Source: Larix kaempferi | Lineage: Eukaryota; Streptophyta; Pinopsida; Pinales; Pinaceae | Assembly: GCA_027924585.1 (NCBI GenBank) | Contig: BSBM01000050.1 | Location: forward strand, 5,174,501 to 5,238,500 | Direction: 5' to 3' | DNA length: 64,000 nucleotides | Shown: in pieces, positions 47,541 to 59,040 of the stretch | Numbering within the stretch: the stretch's first letter is position 1 | Layout of the letters: every line of letters begins with the position of its first letter | The notes under the pieces: generated by a model | The model's input: the letters and a program-made list of their open reading frames with translations, nothing else | What the model was told of the DNA's origin: nothing | The model's database searches: none | Program-made: the position numbers and the translations under genes

Positions 47541-48834
47541 TGTTGGGCATGGCCCTAGTGGAAGGATTTTGTGGAGCGAATTTCCAGCACATCAGTTTTT
47601 TTTTGCAAGAAGTACAAGTGAAGCGAGGTCTAGCAGTGACCTATTTTGGGTAAATGACTCTAAAAATCCCAGGAGCAGAGTAAGGAGTGGTGTGGAGTTG
47701 GAGGAAAGGGACTTGTCACCTTAGTTAAAACAAATTACTAAGACAGCCAGGGTAGCGCAGACTGTTAGAAACAAAGCGGAGGACCAACAGCGACAGAAGA
47801 AGCAGAGCAGTGGAAAGGGACATGTCAGTAGGCAGTTAGAGCCATGCAGTCATAGCCACAAAGTGAGAGTTGCGGCTCTCCAAAGAGCGCCAGAGCCATA
47901 GGTGGCGCTAAAAGGCGGCTGAAGTCAAGTGAAGCAGATGTCGAGTATGACACTCCTGGTTAGCGGGGTAACTGCACCATTTTGGGGGGTTTTTGGGTAC
48001 TATAGGGATTTTTGGCCCACAAATATTGTAAATGCGTGATCCTCGGGCATGATCTATAAAAGGGGCATTTTTTTAAGGGAAGGGTTGGTATTTTGGGGGT
48101 TTTGATGAAAGACTAAGTATTGTAAGAGAAAGAAGAGAGGAAGAGGCTCTACAGCTGTGTGGGCAGAGACCCAATTGTAGAGAGAAGAGTCTACAACTGT
48201 GTGCACACATTGGAACTATTGACCATTCCCATTAATATAAACAATAGTTCCCATGGACACAACTCCCATCCTGAGGGTGAACCACGTAAATAAGTGTTTT
48301 ATGTGAATGCATATCTGTGATTTTTTTATTTTTATGTTATATTTATGATTATGTATGTTCCTGCTTTTATATGTATTCTCACATGAATGGTCATTGAGAG
48401 TAATATGTTAAGACTGAACACATACATTTGAATTCACAAGTAATCACAAGTATGTTGAAAAGCATAGTCGCATAAGTAACACTAATCCAACGGAGCCTGT
48501 AGAGTGTGGAACCCACCCTCAGCGTGGTTTCGAAGTGCGATGTTGCATTGCACTAAGCAATTTCTCCCAAGCAGAGCCCAGGGTGTTGTAGTATACGAAG
48601 TGGATGTGAAGTAGATGAGACTTCTCTCAGCTTTCCAGTTTATTAGTTCTGCATCACCCAGCTGTAGAAACTTTCTTCTGCAGCCACACCATAAATTCTC
48701 CTCAGGTGAGACCTCAGTATGTTCACAGGATGTTGTCGAAAGGGCCAGTAAAGAAAGGTTTTGTTGGACCACTAACTGCACCGAATCTGGGTATTATCTA
48801 AGTAATAAGAGATACAAGAAGTAAAGAGCCAACA
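47541..48834 (+). mobile_element. 1.29-kb solo-LTR-like insertion in the F 5' LTR
   Basis: Begins TGTTGG and ends CCAACA, flanked by GGATC (47536-47540) and GGATA (48835-48839), and interrupts sequence that is continuous in the other F LTR. A TATAAAAG at 48055-48062, about 515 bp in, would place U3 on the left, so the strand is plus. The opposite-strand open frame 48781-48482 has no recognised domain. Family unknown; no second copy in the window. Confidence 0.7.
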
Positions 48835-48954
48835 GGATAATCTCTGATAACATGCATAAGAAATATCACATGCATGAGTAAGATAAAATGGAAATGCATA
48901 GTAAAAACATCTTATGGACACATGCCTAACCTGGTAATTGTCCTGGATAAGGAC
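48835..48954 (-). repeat. F 5' LTR, outer remnant
   Basis: Resumes the match with the left LTR (to the position equivalent to 39877) and stops at AGGAC, where element I begins. Confidence 0.75.
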
Positions 48955-50498
48955 TGTTGTGTGGTTTCATAACCTAGGACATGGAAATGGAGGTCAGCAA
49001 CAATCAACAAATTTTATTGCAGAAACATAGAAGCAAATACATGTAATATTCAACACATCTTTCTGTTCATAAAATAAATAGGATTCAAGATGAGTTTTAT
49101 ACCCGAATAATCGATGGGTTATCCAAGCTTTTCAAATCCAATCTTCTAGATCCACTGCTGCAACTGATGAACCTACAAACAACCAGACTACCTTTCTCAA
49201 ATAAATTTGACTATATAACTATAAAAAATTGAAATTGAAACTCATATATAGATTCATATGAGAGATTCTAACATCAACTTGACACAAAGACAAGTGCTAT
49301 TGGAAGGGAAATATCTGATTTTATTTGCATAAATAATAGCTGGTTATACTTGTCATGCAATTGGAACTATTGTAATCAGACCCTATTCTCTTGTTCCTCT
49401 CTCTCGAGTAAGTATTCCTCCATCATTTCTTTACCAAATTTGGCTCCCCTTTGTCATGCCTCTCCCCTTATATTTATGGCAAGGCTAGGAGGGCAGGTTC
49501 GAAAGATAACTAGCTTTGGAAGTTAAGGTAGTTTGTGTTAAATTTTGAGTATTAAATCACAATACTACAGGATCTTTGCTGAGAGAATAACATCTACAGT
49601 ATATCAATGCCAATCATAATATGACAAGCATCACAAGAATCAAAAGCATAGAGACAAGAGACACAGAGTTTCCGTGGGGAAAACCCTAAGGTGAAAAACC
49701 CCACAACTTCCTCAAAGAAAGAGAGAGCAATGGCTCAACCAAAATATAACCAAATAACACTGAGATAGTCTCCTAGCAGATGATCCTCCTCCTCCTCACT
49801 AGTGTGCCACTTTTCAAAGAGAGAGTGAGTTACTTTTCCGAGTGAGTAAAATAGAGATCTCCTATCTCTATTTATACTCACCTTTTTTCCCAGTGACCTA
49901 CTGGGGCCGACTTGTCTACTTAGATACATCCACATTATATTATATATTAATCAGGGCCGACCCCATATGGTGGTCTAATAACCCATCGGCAAGTACACAC
50001 ACTTGCGACACTTTTCAGTCCACATGACGACACTTCCTTATAGAGGAATAACACATCTCTTATAAGGGTACAATAAATATATATATAATACACAGATGAA
50101 ATACATTCCGAAGTTACATATACATCAACAGTTTGAATAACTACCCAAACTAATCCATATATTTTTTCGAGATTTTTAAAGATACCCGTGAGTATGCCTT
50201 CATACAACCAGTGAGTGACTTGTCGTTATTTTGTCTTTCCTATAGGGGGTGCCACTTTTTAGATAATACCCGCGGGTTGTATATACAGACACGCATGGTT
50301 AACCTGCATGTTGGAAGATATCAAGGTCGCAATTATGCTTTAAAATAGTTACAAAATTATGTTTATTGAGGAGAGGATTGCAAAGTTCAGATCCAAATCA
50401 TCTTAGGTCAAGTAATCTCTTCCATCCATAATGTCATTTTGTGTGACCAATAGGGTAATGTGATCACATATGGAGAAGTGATAATTTGACCGATAACA
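48955..50498 (-). repeat. Candidate 3' LTR of element I (with solo LTR E nested)
   Basis: TGTTGTGTGG...GATAACA: TG and CA ends, about 944 bp once E and one TSD are removed. A minus-strand CATAAATATAAGG TATA-like box lies near 49466-49478. Minus-strand AGGGGGAACT next to its right end (50499-50508) fits a polypurine tract. It starts exactly where the F LTR is broken. No partner LTR in the window. Confidence 0.5.
49536..50130 (-). mobile_element. Solo LTR E of the A-D copia family
   Basis: 595 bp, TGTTAAATTTTGAG...TACATCAACA, with perfect TSDs GTTTG (49531-49535 and 50131-50135) and no internal region. Minus-strand TATAAATA at 49869-49876. The sequence is a divergent variant, with fewer GGCCGACCCC units. 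It arose by LTR-LTR recombination. Confidence 0.92.
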
Positions 50499-53182
50499 AG
50501 TTCCCCCTAATGTATGAGTTCAGAGGGAAACGATGGCTGAAATTCATTACAATCCAGGAAGAGGAGGAGCAAAGAGACCACATGATGAGATCACAAATAG
50601 TACCTGAAACAGAAACGAGGTCAGTGAGCAATTACAATCTTGATATCAGGATATGTTAAAAATGATATAACATGATCCCCAATACATAACAGAAAGATGT
50701 ATATAGCATGGCCACTGAAATACAAGCATGGATCCATGTCAAAATGGGAGATCATAACCATAAAAACAAACTGGATCTGTCTCATCAAGATCCAAAAATG
50801 GGTGTGGCTCAGTCTTGCGCAGCTTGGGAAATAGCAAAATATGATCATGTTATTATAGGCCCAAGGTATTCATCCAAACCGTCTCAAGGTACGAATCCTA
50901 ACCCTACGAATAAATGAGTTGAATTGGAACATGGAGGATACAGTTTGATTACCGGTCAATGATGGAAATTGTTAACAAACATGAGGACATCCACCAATAA
51001 TCAAAATGGGGTCCAAGATACCTAGTACATTCTAACAAGTGTGAATAATAGGTTTTGAAGTCAAACACCTGAAGAATCCATCGAGTAGGAGACATTGATG
51101 TATTACCACTAATGACTACAGTCCCCAAGGTACTAACTAAAACTCTAAACTTCATTCCCAGAGCAAGATGAGTTGAATTTGATGGGAAGAATTCCGTTGG
51201 AAGGGAGGCCTTAAGCAATCCTCCATCATCCAACACAAGAGACAATGAAAGGTTGACCTGATCTAGAATAGAACTGAGTACATTATGAAACATACTCATA
51301 CCAAGGAATGGCCGACACATGAGGTCAAGGTAGCTGCAGAATGGTCGACACAGGTGGTATCCTTGAATAGTGAGCATGACACAAGAGTGACTTAGGTAGC
51401 TTTGAAGACCAAAGGGACCATGATATAAATATGCAATGTAGGAGACGTTAATAGATTCTCTATATGATTGGAAGAGTAACTAATCAGAGGAGTAAAAACT
51501 CTGAGATCAGGTTTATCCTAAGGCCAAAACTAGAACCCAACTTGTTTGAAACACCCAAAAAAGGTGCTCTGTTTAAGGATAGATTGCTTCCATAAATGAA
51601 AGTAAATAGCGGAGATTTCCCTTCCCTTTTATCTTTTTGTTAAAGAATGTATTTTCTTAGTTTTAATGACCATGAAAATACTAAAAAAGAAAACTTGATA
51701 AGATCTTTCTTGTTATTTTTAATGAGTCCAAGAAAGCAAACTCAATAGTCCTTCATTTCTAAAACAACCTCGAAGAGGGGAGAGAAGAATGCTTGGTATA
51801 AGTCCAACCATGTGTAATTTAACGAGTCCATGGGAGGGAAACTCAGGACCTTTTTCATGTTTTAACGAGTTTGAAGAAGAAATAGACTAGTACTCGATAG
51901 TTTATAGATTTGCGGATTTTAATATCGATCCCGGATCTATTTGTCATCGCCAATGTTTTCATATTTAAAGAGTCTAAAAAACTTAAACAAAGACTCCATA
52001 CACCTACTCATGGATTTTAATATCAAGCTTGAGTTGGTATATGCTCATCGGTGTTTTCATATTTAGGGAGTTTGAAAAACTTAAACAAGAACTCCATACT
52101 GTATGTTTTCGTAAAGTTAGCCTCCTCACCCAAAAAAGTGTAAAAGTGTAAGAGAGAGGGCTCTTCTAACCAAGTATGACTAGAGTGTACCTTTTTCGTA
52201 AGTAATCCACAAAGATCTGGAAAATGGGTAAACTTATATCTAAGTGGATATATGTCCTTAACGAGTTTGAACAAGACAAGTATGCTCAGAAATCTTGTTG
52301 ATTTTAAGGAGTCTAACAAGAGCATGAAAATTTCCATCAGAACAGGGAACTTAATATTAGGTAAAACTGATGTACAATGTATAAGTTCCTTTATATGTAA
52401 AATGACGGACGGACTATAGATAGAATCAACGTCAACAGATTAGAAGAAAATGGTAGTTGAAAGTGAACAAAGGAGATTTCGAAATGACATAAAATGACAG
52501 AATAGATCTAATGTGTTGAGTTAAACTGGCATGTCAAAAGTAAACAAACCTTTGTATTAATCACTTTTTGCCACTGATAGTGAGAAAAGCGCCTTTGAAA
52601 GCTTTACATAATCAAAACAACTCAAAAAGGCTCATTATGATTAAATAAAATTAAAAAATGAATTTGAAACTATATAAAGGGCGTAAAAAATTGAAAATAA
52701 TTTGTATAAATAGTGTCAAATTCGAAAATAACTCACAAAACCATTTTACCATTGGAGCAAAGGAGAAACCCTCTTACTTCAAACATCGATTGCGATCAAT
52801 TGGGGACACGAAACCAAACACTGTCACTTGAAAGTAAGCTATATTTTCCTACTCTATCAATTTAATCCATTCTTTTAAGTTTTTAATGATGTTTTTTGTG
52901 TTTTTAAGCAAGTTTTAAAACCTAGGGATTCGTGCCTGCATGTCTATCTAAGTAAAATCCGCAGTCACGTGGAAAGTGTGTGAGTTTACTATAGGGAGAC
53001 CCGTAGGTACCCTCCTATGTTGAAGAGGTGAATTCGTGGGTACTGTAGTTCACAACAAAAAACCAAAAACTAATGAATGCAATGGGAATGGTTGATGAAG
53101 GATGGTTCTAACTTGGAGAGAGAGGGAGCATAAGGCCATGGACAAGGATTCCATGTGAGATCCTCTTACTTTAAATGCATTA
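50499..53182. other. Non-coding stretch of element I with a recurrent short motif
   Basis: No recognised gene. The 142-codon minus-strand frame at 51377-50949 and a 104-codon one at 52337-52023 have no domain that I know. The motif array at 51715-52320 is listed separately. 52740-53100 holds ordinary AT-rich sequence. Confidence 0.45.
51715..52320 (+). repeat. Dispersed motif array TTTAAYGAGTYYRAGAA
   Basis: About seven related motifs start near 51717, 51817, 51859, 51961, 52058, 52257 and 52302, e.g. TTTTAATGAGTCCAAGAAAG, ATTTAACGAGTCCATGGGAG and CCTTAACGAGTTTGAACAAG. Two of them (51955-52003 and 52053-52100) share about 50 bp including AACTTAAACAA(A)GA and ACTCCATAC. Origin unknown. Confidence 0.6.
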
Positions 53183-54145
53183 CGGAGGTGTGGTCTCTTA
53201 ACATTTTTCCAAACTAAAAACATGCGTGCACAAACACATCTACTCCAAATGCTCGTGGGGTAGTGGGATGTTGATCATGCTATGTTTAACCTTCAGGGAG
53301 AGATGTTGGACCTCACTATTGAGTACATATACTTCATAACCAGTCTATCTTTACGAGGTGAGGTGGTGAAACTGAAAGGGAAATTTAGAGGATTGGGTGC
53401 ATTGTCCATTTAGTATTATATCAATACCTATTGTGTAGTCGGCACCGAAAAAAGCGGGAGAGAAGTTCCAATTGGGAAGATTGCAAGCTTCCCACTAAAG
53501 GTGATCTTGAGCACAATAAACAGGATTGGGAGAAGTGTGACACAACACTTAGCCTCATGGAACTATATGCAGATAGGCGTAGAGTGTTTACGCAACGTCA
53601 TCTTCGACCAGTGCTCAGGATTATTGGTAAACATGAAACATCGGCTTACAGAGTGTAAGACAGGGAAGAAAAATAATTTTGGATACAGGAGTATATTATG
53701 CACCCTTTTATTCGAGCGAGTCCCCTCTCTTAGTCTAGGGGTGGCTCTACCAGGGTTGAACCTCCGCAAGCCACTGATGACTTAGTGGGGTGATATCTTC
53801 CTGCGTCAGGGTGGTGGTGAAACCAGCTTGTCATATGCCGACGAGGATTATCTGGGGTGGTGGAGCCGCCAAGTACCGAAACTTGAGCAGTTTCCGTTTG
53901 TAGGCATGGATTGCCGAGGCGATCCTGAGCTCACGCTGCCTCCCAGGGAATCCTGGGGGAGATAAGTACCCAAATGTGTTTTGTTTTTGAAAAATATTTT
54001 AATTTTTTATGTTTTTTGTATATATAGTTTTAATAACGAGTATGAGTACAAAAAAAATATAACTTATGCAGATATGGGGCTAGTGAGACCTGCTGGGCAT
54101 CCTAGAGTGTTCATCCAACCAACCGAGCAAGGTGCTGCGGATACT
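53183..54145 (+). pseudogene. Decayed antisense gene of element I, 5' part up to the D insertion
   Basis: In one plus-strand frame from 53183 protein-like sequence continues through isolated stops: FFQTKNMRAQTHLLQMLVG, MLDLTIEYIYFITSLSLRGE, REVPIGKIASFPLKVILSTI, HLASWNYMQIGVECLRNVIF, KNNFGYRSILCTLLFERVPS, then after a TAG WWSRQVPKLEQFPFVGMDCR and GDPELTLPPRESWG near 53960. A short intron-like stretch follows, ending TTATGCAG at 54071. The next exon-like segment (54072-54145: MGLVRPAGHPRVFIQPTEQG) runs into D. The family is not firmly recognised; the position antisense to a Tat-like element suggests its antisense ORF. Stops at about 53261, 53411, 53786 and 53963 rule out a product. Confidence 0.5.
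54141..54145. other. Target site duplication ATACT of element D (left copy)
   Basis: ATACT here and at 60502-60506 flank D exactly. Confidence 0.92.
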
Positions 54146-54792
54146 TGTTGATGTATATGTAACTTCATAATGTATTTCACATATATGTATATTTTATTCC
54201 TATAGAGATGTTATTATTCCTCTATACAAAAGTGTCGTCATTTATATTGTAAGTGTTGTAACTTATACTTGATGGGTTATTAGACCACCTTGTTGGGGTT
54301 GTCCCTGTATAAGTCATGTGGGTCAAAGGGTTATTAGACCACCCTATTGGAGGTCGTCCATGTGGGTCATAGGGTTATTAGACCACCCTATTGGGGGTCG
54401 GCCTAGTTAGCATTATGGTATGTGGTTAAGTTAAGGCCGACCTAGTAAAGGTTATTAGGCAAGTCAAATCAAGTATAAATAGAGTGTGGGAGGCACTCTA
54501 TTTGATCATTCTATTCTCACACACACTCTTTGGAGAGTGGCACCCTTGTGGAGGAGGAGAAGCTACTACTAGGATATGTCTATCTCTTATGCTTGGGTTG
54601 TATCATTGCTCTATCTATCTCTGAGGAAGTTATTGGGGTTTTTCACCTTTATGTTTTTCCCCAAGTAAACTCCGTGTCTCTTGTGTGCTTCCATTATTGT
54701 GTCCATGATTGATATGCTATAGATATGTTGTACATTTTTTTCTCTCAGTTAAGATCCTAGATTAGATTGAAGTAAATTCTGAAAAACTAACA
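54146..54792 (+). repeat. D 5' LTR with a 44-bp tandem duplication
   Basis: TGTTGATG...AAACTAACA, 647 bp. Tandem units at 54318-54361 and 54362-54405 (GTGGGTCA...CGTCCAT or variant). TATAAATA at 54474-54481 heads the transcript. Confidence 0.92.
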
Positions 54793-54809
54793 TGGTATCA
54801 GAGCTAGCC
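54793..54809 (+). promoter_or_regulatory. D primer binding site
   Basis: TGGTATCAGAGCTAGCC directly after the 5' LTR. Confidence 0.9.
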
Positions 54810-57529
54810 TGAAAGAAGGCATGGTATGGCATGTATGACACTTGTTGCACTTGCTAGGGCTTGATATAGAAAAAATCCGTCATCCTAGAACTTTCACTAT
54901 AAATCCATTTTGGAAATTTTTTTCGATCTGAAACTTTTACAGGTTGAAAATACCATCCTCATGTACCTTGTGTCCAAAGGAAAACTTCTAATTCACTATA
55001 CTTTGTGTTTTATGATCTGTGCAATCTAGGGTTTCTACCTCTTCCAGATCTGAGTCATAAACAGGTGACCTAGGAAAAAAGGTCATAACTTGGGCTAGGA
55101 AGCTCCAAATGAAATTTCGTAAAACGTGACAAGTAGTTCACGGACCGTACATTCTCCGGTAAGGTTTCAAGAGGCCGAAACGGCCAGTGGCATGTGGCAC
55201 GTTGTACAAATTTTCTCTCCTTTATTATCCTATAAAAAGGTCATGTTGCGACACTTGGCATAAATCTCTCTCAGGGAATCCAATTTAGTTCATACCTGTG
55301 GGTTTGGAAATATGACAGGTAGGGCTACCACAGGTAGAATTTTCAGACCCTATAGATCATAAATTTCAGAGTTACACCAGAAACAATCAGGTACATATTT
55401 ATGTCAAAACAGAATTGTTTTTAGCACATTAATTCATGGCTTCGGGAATTTAGGGTTTCAGAGAAAGATAGAATTTTTGTAATCGGAGACCAAGGCTGAA
55501 TGATACCCATCAAAATCAAAATTTAGAGACCAAGATCAGAATTTTTGGTTGGGTAGAAGGTCGGGCTTGATCAGACCCTAGTTCGGGACATTGATCGGAA
55601 AAGTGGAAAATTAGGGCTTCTACAAAAATGGGAATTTTTGAAATATGTGACCACCGCTGGAAGCTCCTCAGAAAAATAGAAGCTTAGAGATTTGAATCGG
55701 ACCTTTTGATTGGATAGAAGGGTGGGATTTATCAAACCCTAGTTCGGGGTCATGTCCAGTGAATCCGAAAGTTTCAAAGGCATATTTGAGGGGTGAAACT
55801 TTGCAGTTTTCAAATTTTGAATATACCGGCTTGATCAGCTCATAAAGGTGCATCTTTTTATCCTTTCAGAAGTTTGAAATTCAAAGTTTGAATTTTTAGG
55901 GTTTCTCTGACAAACACTAATCCAACTCCAGATTGAGTTCCTGCAAATCAAGTGGATTGGGTTAATCCTAGAAGAGAATGGATTGGTCACCTGCATAAGT
56001 GAAGAAGTTCCTGTTTAAGAGGGAGATGAGGTTGAGGCCTTACATAAGAAGATTACAAGCAATCTCGACAGGTATGACTCATACAGGTATGTTTCGAATT
56101 TTGGTCATAATTAAGTTTATGATATGTTTGTCTTCATATTATTAGGGTTAGTACAATCTTGGTTAATTTTAGACTTGTCGTATCACCTTAATAAAATTAT
56201 GAATGCATGATAGAAGATATTCATTGATTAGGGTTTTTGACACTTATGATTGTACTAATGCATTGTGATGTTGTATGAGGTTGATGTTGTCCACTAACAT
56301 GAAAGGTACATCAAGAAAGACAAATCATGTTCTAGTTCAAGAACATATGACCATGGTGACATGAAAACAAAGGTTCATCCATTGCCATGGATAACATAAA
56401 AGATCTACTTACGAGGTATGTATAACTTGGTTAACCTATGAGATATGCAGGTTACTAGCACAAGTCACTTAAGAGAACAAGAAGACATCATGTGGGTATG
56501 TTAGACAATAACCAGTTAACATATTAATCCAGGTATGTTTTCCTATATCAAGTTAGAATTCTACCTTGTGTTAGAATCTCTTATATAAGTATACACGGCA
56601 TGATTGATAATGATTATTCATAGGTTTGAATAATCATGGGTGAATGCATATTATGTTTCTTACCTTAATTGATGATATGACTAACCAGAAGAGTCATGAA
56701 AGTATAGGTTTGAGTAATCACGGGTGTAGGCATATTATGTCTCTTACCTTAATTTATGATATGACTAACCATAAGAGTCCTTGAATACTAATGCTTATTA
56801 TTTCTGTTTGAAATGATCATGACTATACATGCTTAAGATTATTGTGTTTTGATAGTATTGAGAATATACTAATAAATGTATGATTATGTATGAGATCTCA
56901 AGGATATCACAATAATGATACTTGTAAGCATGCATAGTGATCGGGGATGGATATAAGCTCAAGGACAGGTAATCCAGGAAGCAAAGATCAAGAGGGAGCA
57001 CACTCCAGTAGTTTATGCAAGAATGCAGATATTCAAAGGGAGTCGACCACTTCTCACAATCCACATCAGAATGGAGTTGCAAAGATTCAGAGGGAGTCCA
57101 CCCAACAAACAAACAAAGATAAGTATTTGAATTATCATGTCTTGCATATTTGATTGTTTAAATAATACTGTTCAATAATGTATATACCGATGTTCCTAGA
57201 ATTAGGTTGTGCATATTAGAATAGTTGCATTAATGAACAGTATACTACTAATATACATGGGTAAGTGGCCTATGGCACTGCACAACATTCCATTGCTACT
57301 TATCTAGAATGAAACCTCTTTGATGACATTTTGGGAGTTGTGTACACTCTTAACAATGTTCTGGTAGAGATTGGAAGGCATCTATAAAGTTACGGGATAT
57401 GGATAAATGTTGTATTGAAGCATTGGCTAAGATAATTGCATGACTGTATGACATATTTATTTATGTATAAGAATTTGTTCTGAAAACTAGGATATGTTTT
57501 CTAATAATGCAATTTAACTTGTTTTGTAG
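54810..57529 (+). other. D leader with exon-like blocks and splice-like sites
   Basis: Block 55925-56071 encodes QIEFLQIKWIGLILEENGLV and EGDEVEALHKKITSNLDR, with one TAA inside, and ends ACAG before GTATGA (56072). More GTATG sites occur after AG or GG at 56087, 56416, 56496 and 56533. 56947-57153 encodes ISSRTGNPGSKDQEGA and TTSHNPHQNGVAKIQRES, the latter reminiscent of the copia integrase motif PYxPQQNGVAERxNR. Acceptor-like TTTAACTTGTTTTGTAG ends at 57529. No gag or protease seen. Confidence 0.55.
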
Positions 57530-57595
57530 CAAATATCATATACCATCACCTACAAAACAAGGACTAAAACATTTGTTCAACAACAAAGTTATCTA

Positions 57596-58351
57596 TTGAA
57601 GATATTAAAAATATTGAAGTTCCCAGGATTCGGGAAGAATGCCATGATCGAGGAGTACCAGTTGGTCATGAAGAATGATGGTTGGGATGCAGTCCCAAAA
57701 CCAGAAGGGAAGTCTGTTGTTACTTCCAAGTGGATATATAAGATCAAGCATGCTGCAGATGGTAGCATGGAGAAATATAAAGCAAGATTTGTAGCTCATG
57801 GATTCTCCAAGAAAGAAGGGATTGATTATGGGCTCAAGTATGATGTGAATCAAAAGTTTAACCTACAGGGTTATGTTGATTCAGATTGGGCAGGAAGTGA
57901 TGCAAATAGGAAGAGCACATCTAGGTGTTGCTTCAGTATGGGATCAGGTGTGATCTCCTCTCTTAGCAGGAAGCAGTCCTGCGTAGCACTGAGCATAGCC
58001 GAAGCAGAGTATGTTGTAGCTTGTTCGGATAGTTGTGAGGCAGTATGGCTACGGAAGCTACTATCTGAGTTATTTGATCTCCCGCTAGAAGCTACTGGTA
58101 TTTTTTGTGACAACCAGAGTTGTGTGAAGCTGTTTGAGAACCTGGTTTTCCAAGATAGGTCGAAGCACATAGAGATCAAATATCACTATATCAGGGATAT
58201 GGTGCAGAGAGGGGTAGTGAAGGTCTTGTATGTTGCAATGGATGAGCAGGTTGGAGATGTACTGATGAAGCCACTAGCCATAGTGAAGTTCAAATACTTC
58301 AGAGAGAGGCTTGGTGTTCTTCAGATTGACGACACTTCGAGGAAGAAGTGA
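57596..58351 (+). CDS. D chimeric ORF: RT N-terminus fused in frame to RNase H
   Basis: An unbroken 251-codon ORF. Residues 1-77 are the start of copia RT (NDGWDAVPKPEGKSVVTSKW, IYKIKHAADGSMEKYKARFV, AHGFSKKEGID). At about 57825 it jumps straight to the RNase H entry YGLKYDVNQKFNLQGYVDSD, omitting the whole RT palm with YVDD and the connection. RNase H then runs complete: DWAGSDANRKSTSRCCFSMG, AEAEYVVACSDSCEAVWLRK, IFCDNQSCVKLFENLVFQDR, C-terminus DTSRKK. The junction GATTGATTATGGG shares TTATG with both parental contexts seen in C. It cannot be a polymerase; RNase H activity is conceivable. The ATG is in the middle of ancestral pol, so translation is uncertain. Confidence 0.8.
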   Translation: MKILKILKFPGFGKNAMIEEYQLVMKNDGWDAVPKPEGKSVVTSKWIYKIKHAADGSMEKYKARFVAHGFSKKEGIDYGLKYDVNQKFNLQGYVDSDWAGSDANRKSTSRCCFSMGSGVISSLSRKQSCVALSIAEAEYVVACSDSCEAVWLRKLLSELFDLPLEATGIFCDNQSCVKLFENLVFQDRSKHIEIKYHYIRDMVQRGVVKVLYVAMDEQVGDVLMKPLAIVKFKYFRERLGVLQIDDTSRKK

Positions 58352-58469
58352 TGGAGACATTTGTTGAAGCCATTCCAAGCATGGTGGAAGGAGGATCCTT
58401 CACATGGCTATGGATGTAAGTGCTGGATAATGAGCATCTCGACGATGCTCCAGTTACTGCTCTGTATAT

Positions 58470-58960
58470 GCATCATGTTGGATGTTGGATATGGTCAGTT
58501 GGATCTTTTATATGTATGTATGTATGCATCATGTTGGATGTTGCATATGATCAATTGGATCATTTATATGTCTGTATGTATGCATCATGTTGGATGCTTG
58601 TTATGATCAGTTGGATCATGCATATGTATATGCATCATGTTGGATGCTTGGACCATGTATCTGTATATGTATCGGGTGGATACATTTGATCAGGATGATC
58701 ATGTATGTTGATATATATCAGGTGGATACATTGTATGATTAGGTGCATCATGTATCTATGTATGTATCAGGTTGATACATTGTATGATCAGGTGGATCAT
58801 GTATGATGATATGTATCTGGTAGATACTTGGTATGCATCAGGTGGATGCATTATATGATCAGGATGATCATGGATGACGAGCTTCAGGATGTTGCTCCAG
58901 ATGACATGCATCAAGATGATGCAGTGATGTTATCAGGATGATCATATGCGATGACATGTA
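58470..58960 (+). repeat. D 3'-region short repeats (GATCAGTTGGATCA, GCATCATGTTGGATG)
   Basis: Units of about 50 bp built on GCATCATGTTGGATG and TGATCAGTTGGATCA from 58470 to 58650, then GATCAGGATGATCATG and TATCAGGTGGATACA repeats to 58960. The same class as the repeats of A, B and C, reverse orientation. Confidence 0.82.
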
Positions 58961-59040
58961 TTAGGTGGATACATTACATATTTAGTTGGATTATGTGTGA
59001 TGAGTTTTGAAGACACAGATGCACATGAGCTTTTTGGACA

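Larger units (their letters stand above)
38425..48954 (-). mobile_element. Ty3/gypsy element F, chromovirus-like, 5' LTR truncated by later insertions
   Basis: Left LTR of 2686 bp with TG...CA ends, polypurine tract, integrase, RNase H, RT, protease and gag in minus-strand order, an initiator-Met PBS, and a right LTR that matches the left one up to 48954 apart from inserts. Pol order (RT-RNase H-integrase) marks Ty3/gypsy. The C-terminal tail resembles the chromodomain region of plant chromoviruses, and long LTRs with this PBS recall the Tekay/Del group. All genes carry stops or frameshifts. The left flank pentamer is TAAAG; its partner is not in view. Confidence 0.85.

Noticed and set aside
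48482-48781. 99-codon minus-strand ORF in the 1.29-kb LTR
   Set aside because: No domain, and it opposes the direction given by the TATA box; likely chance.
50949-51377. 142-codon minus-strand ORF
   Set aside because: No recognisable motif and no support from neighbours; kept only as part of the non-coding stretch.
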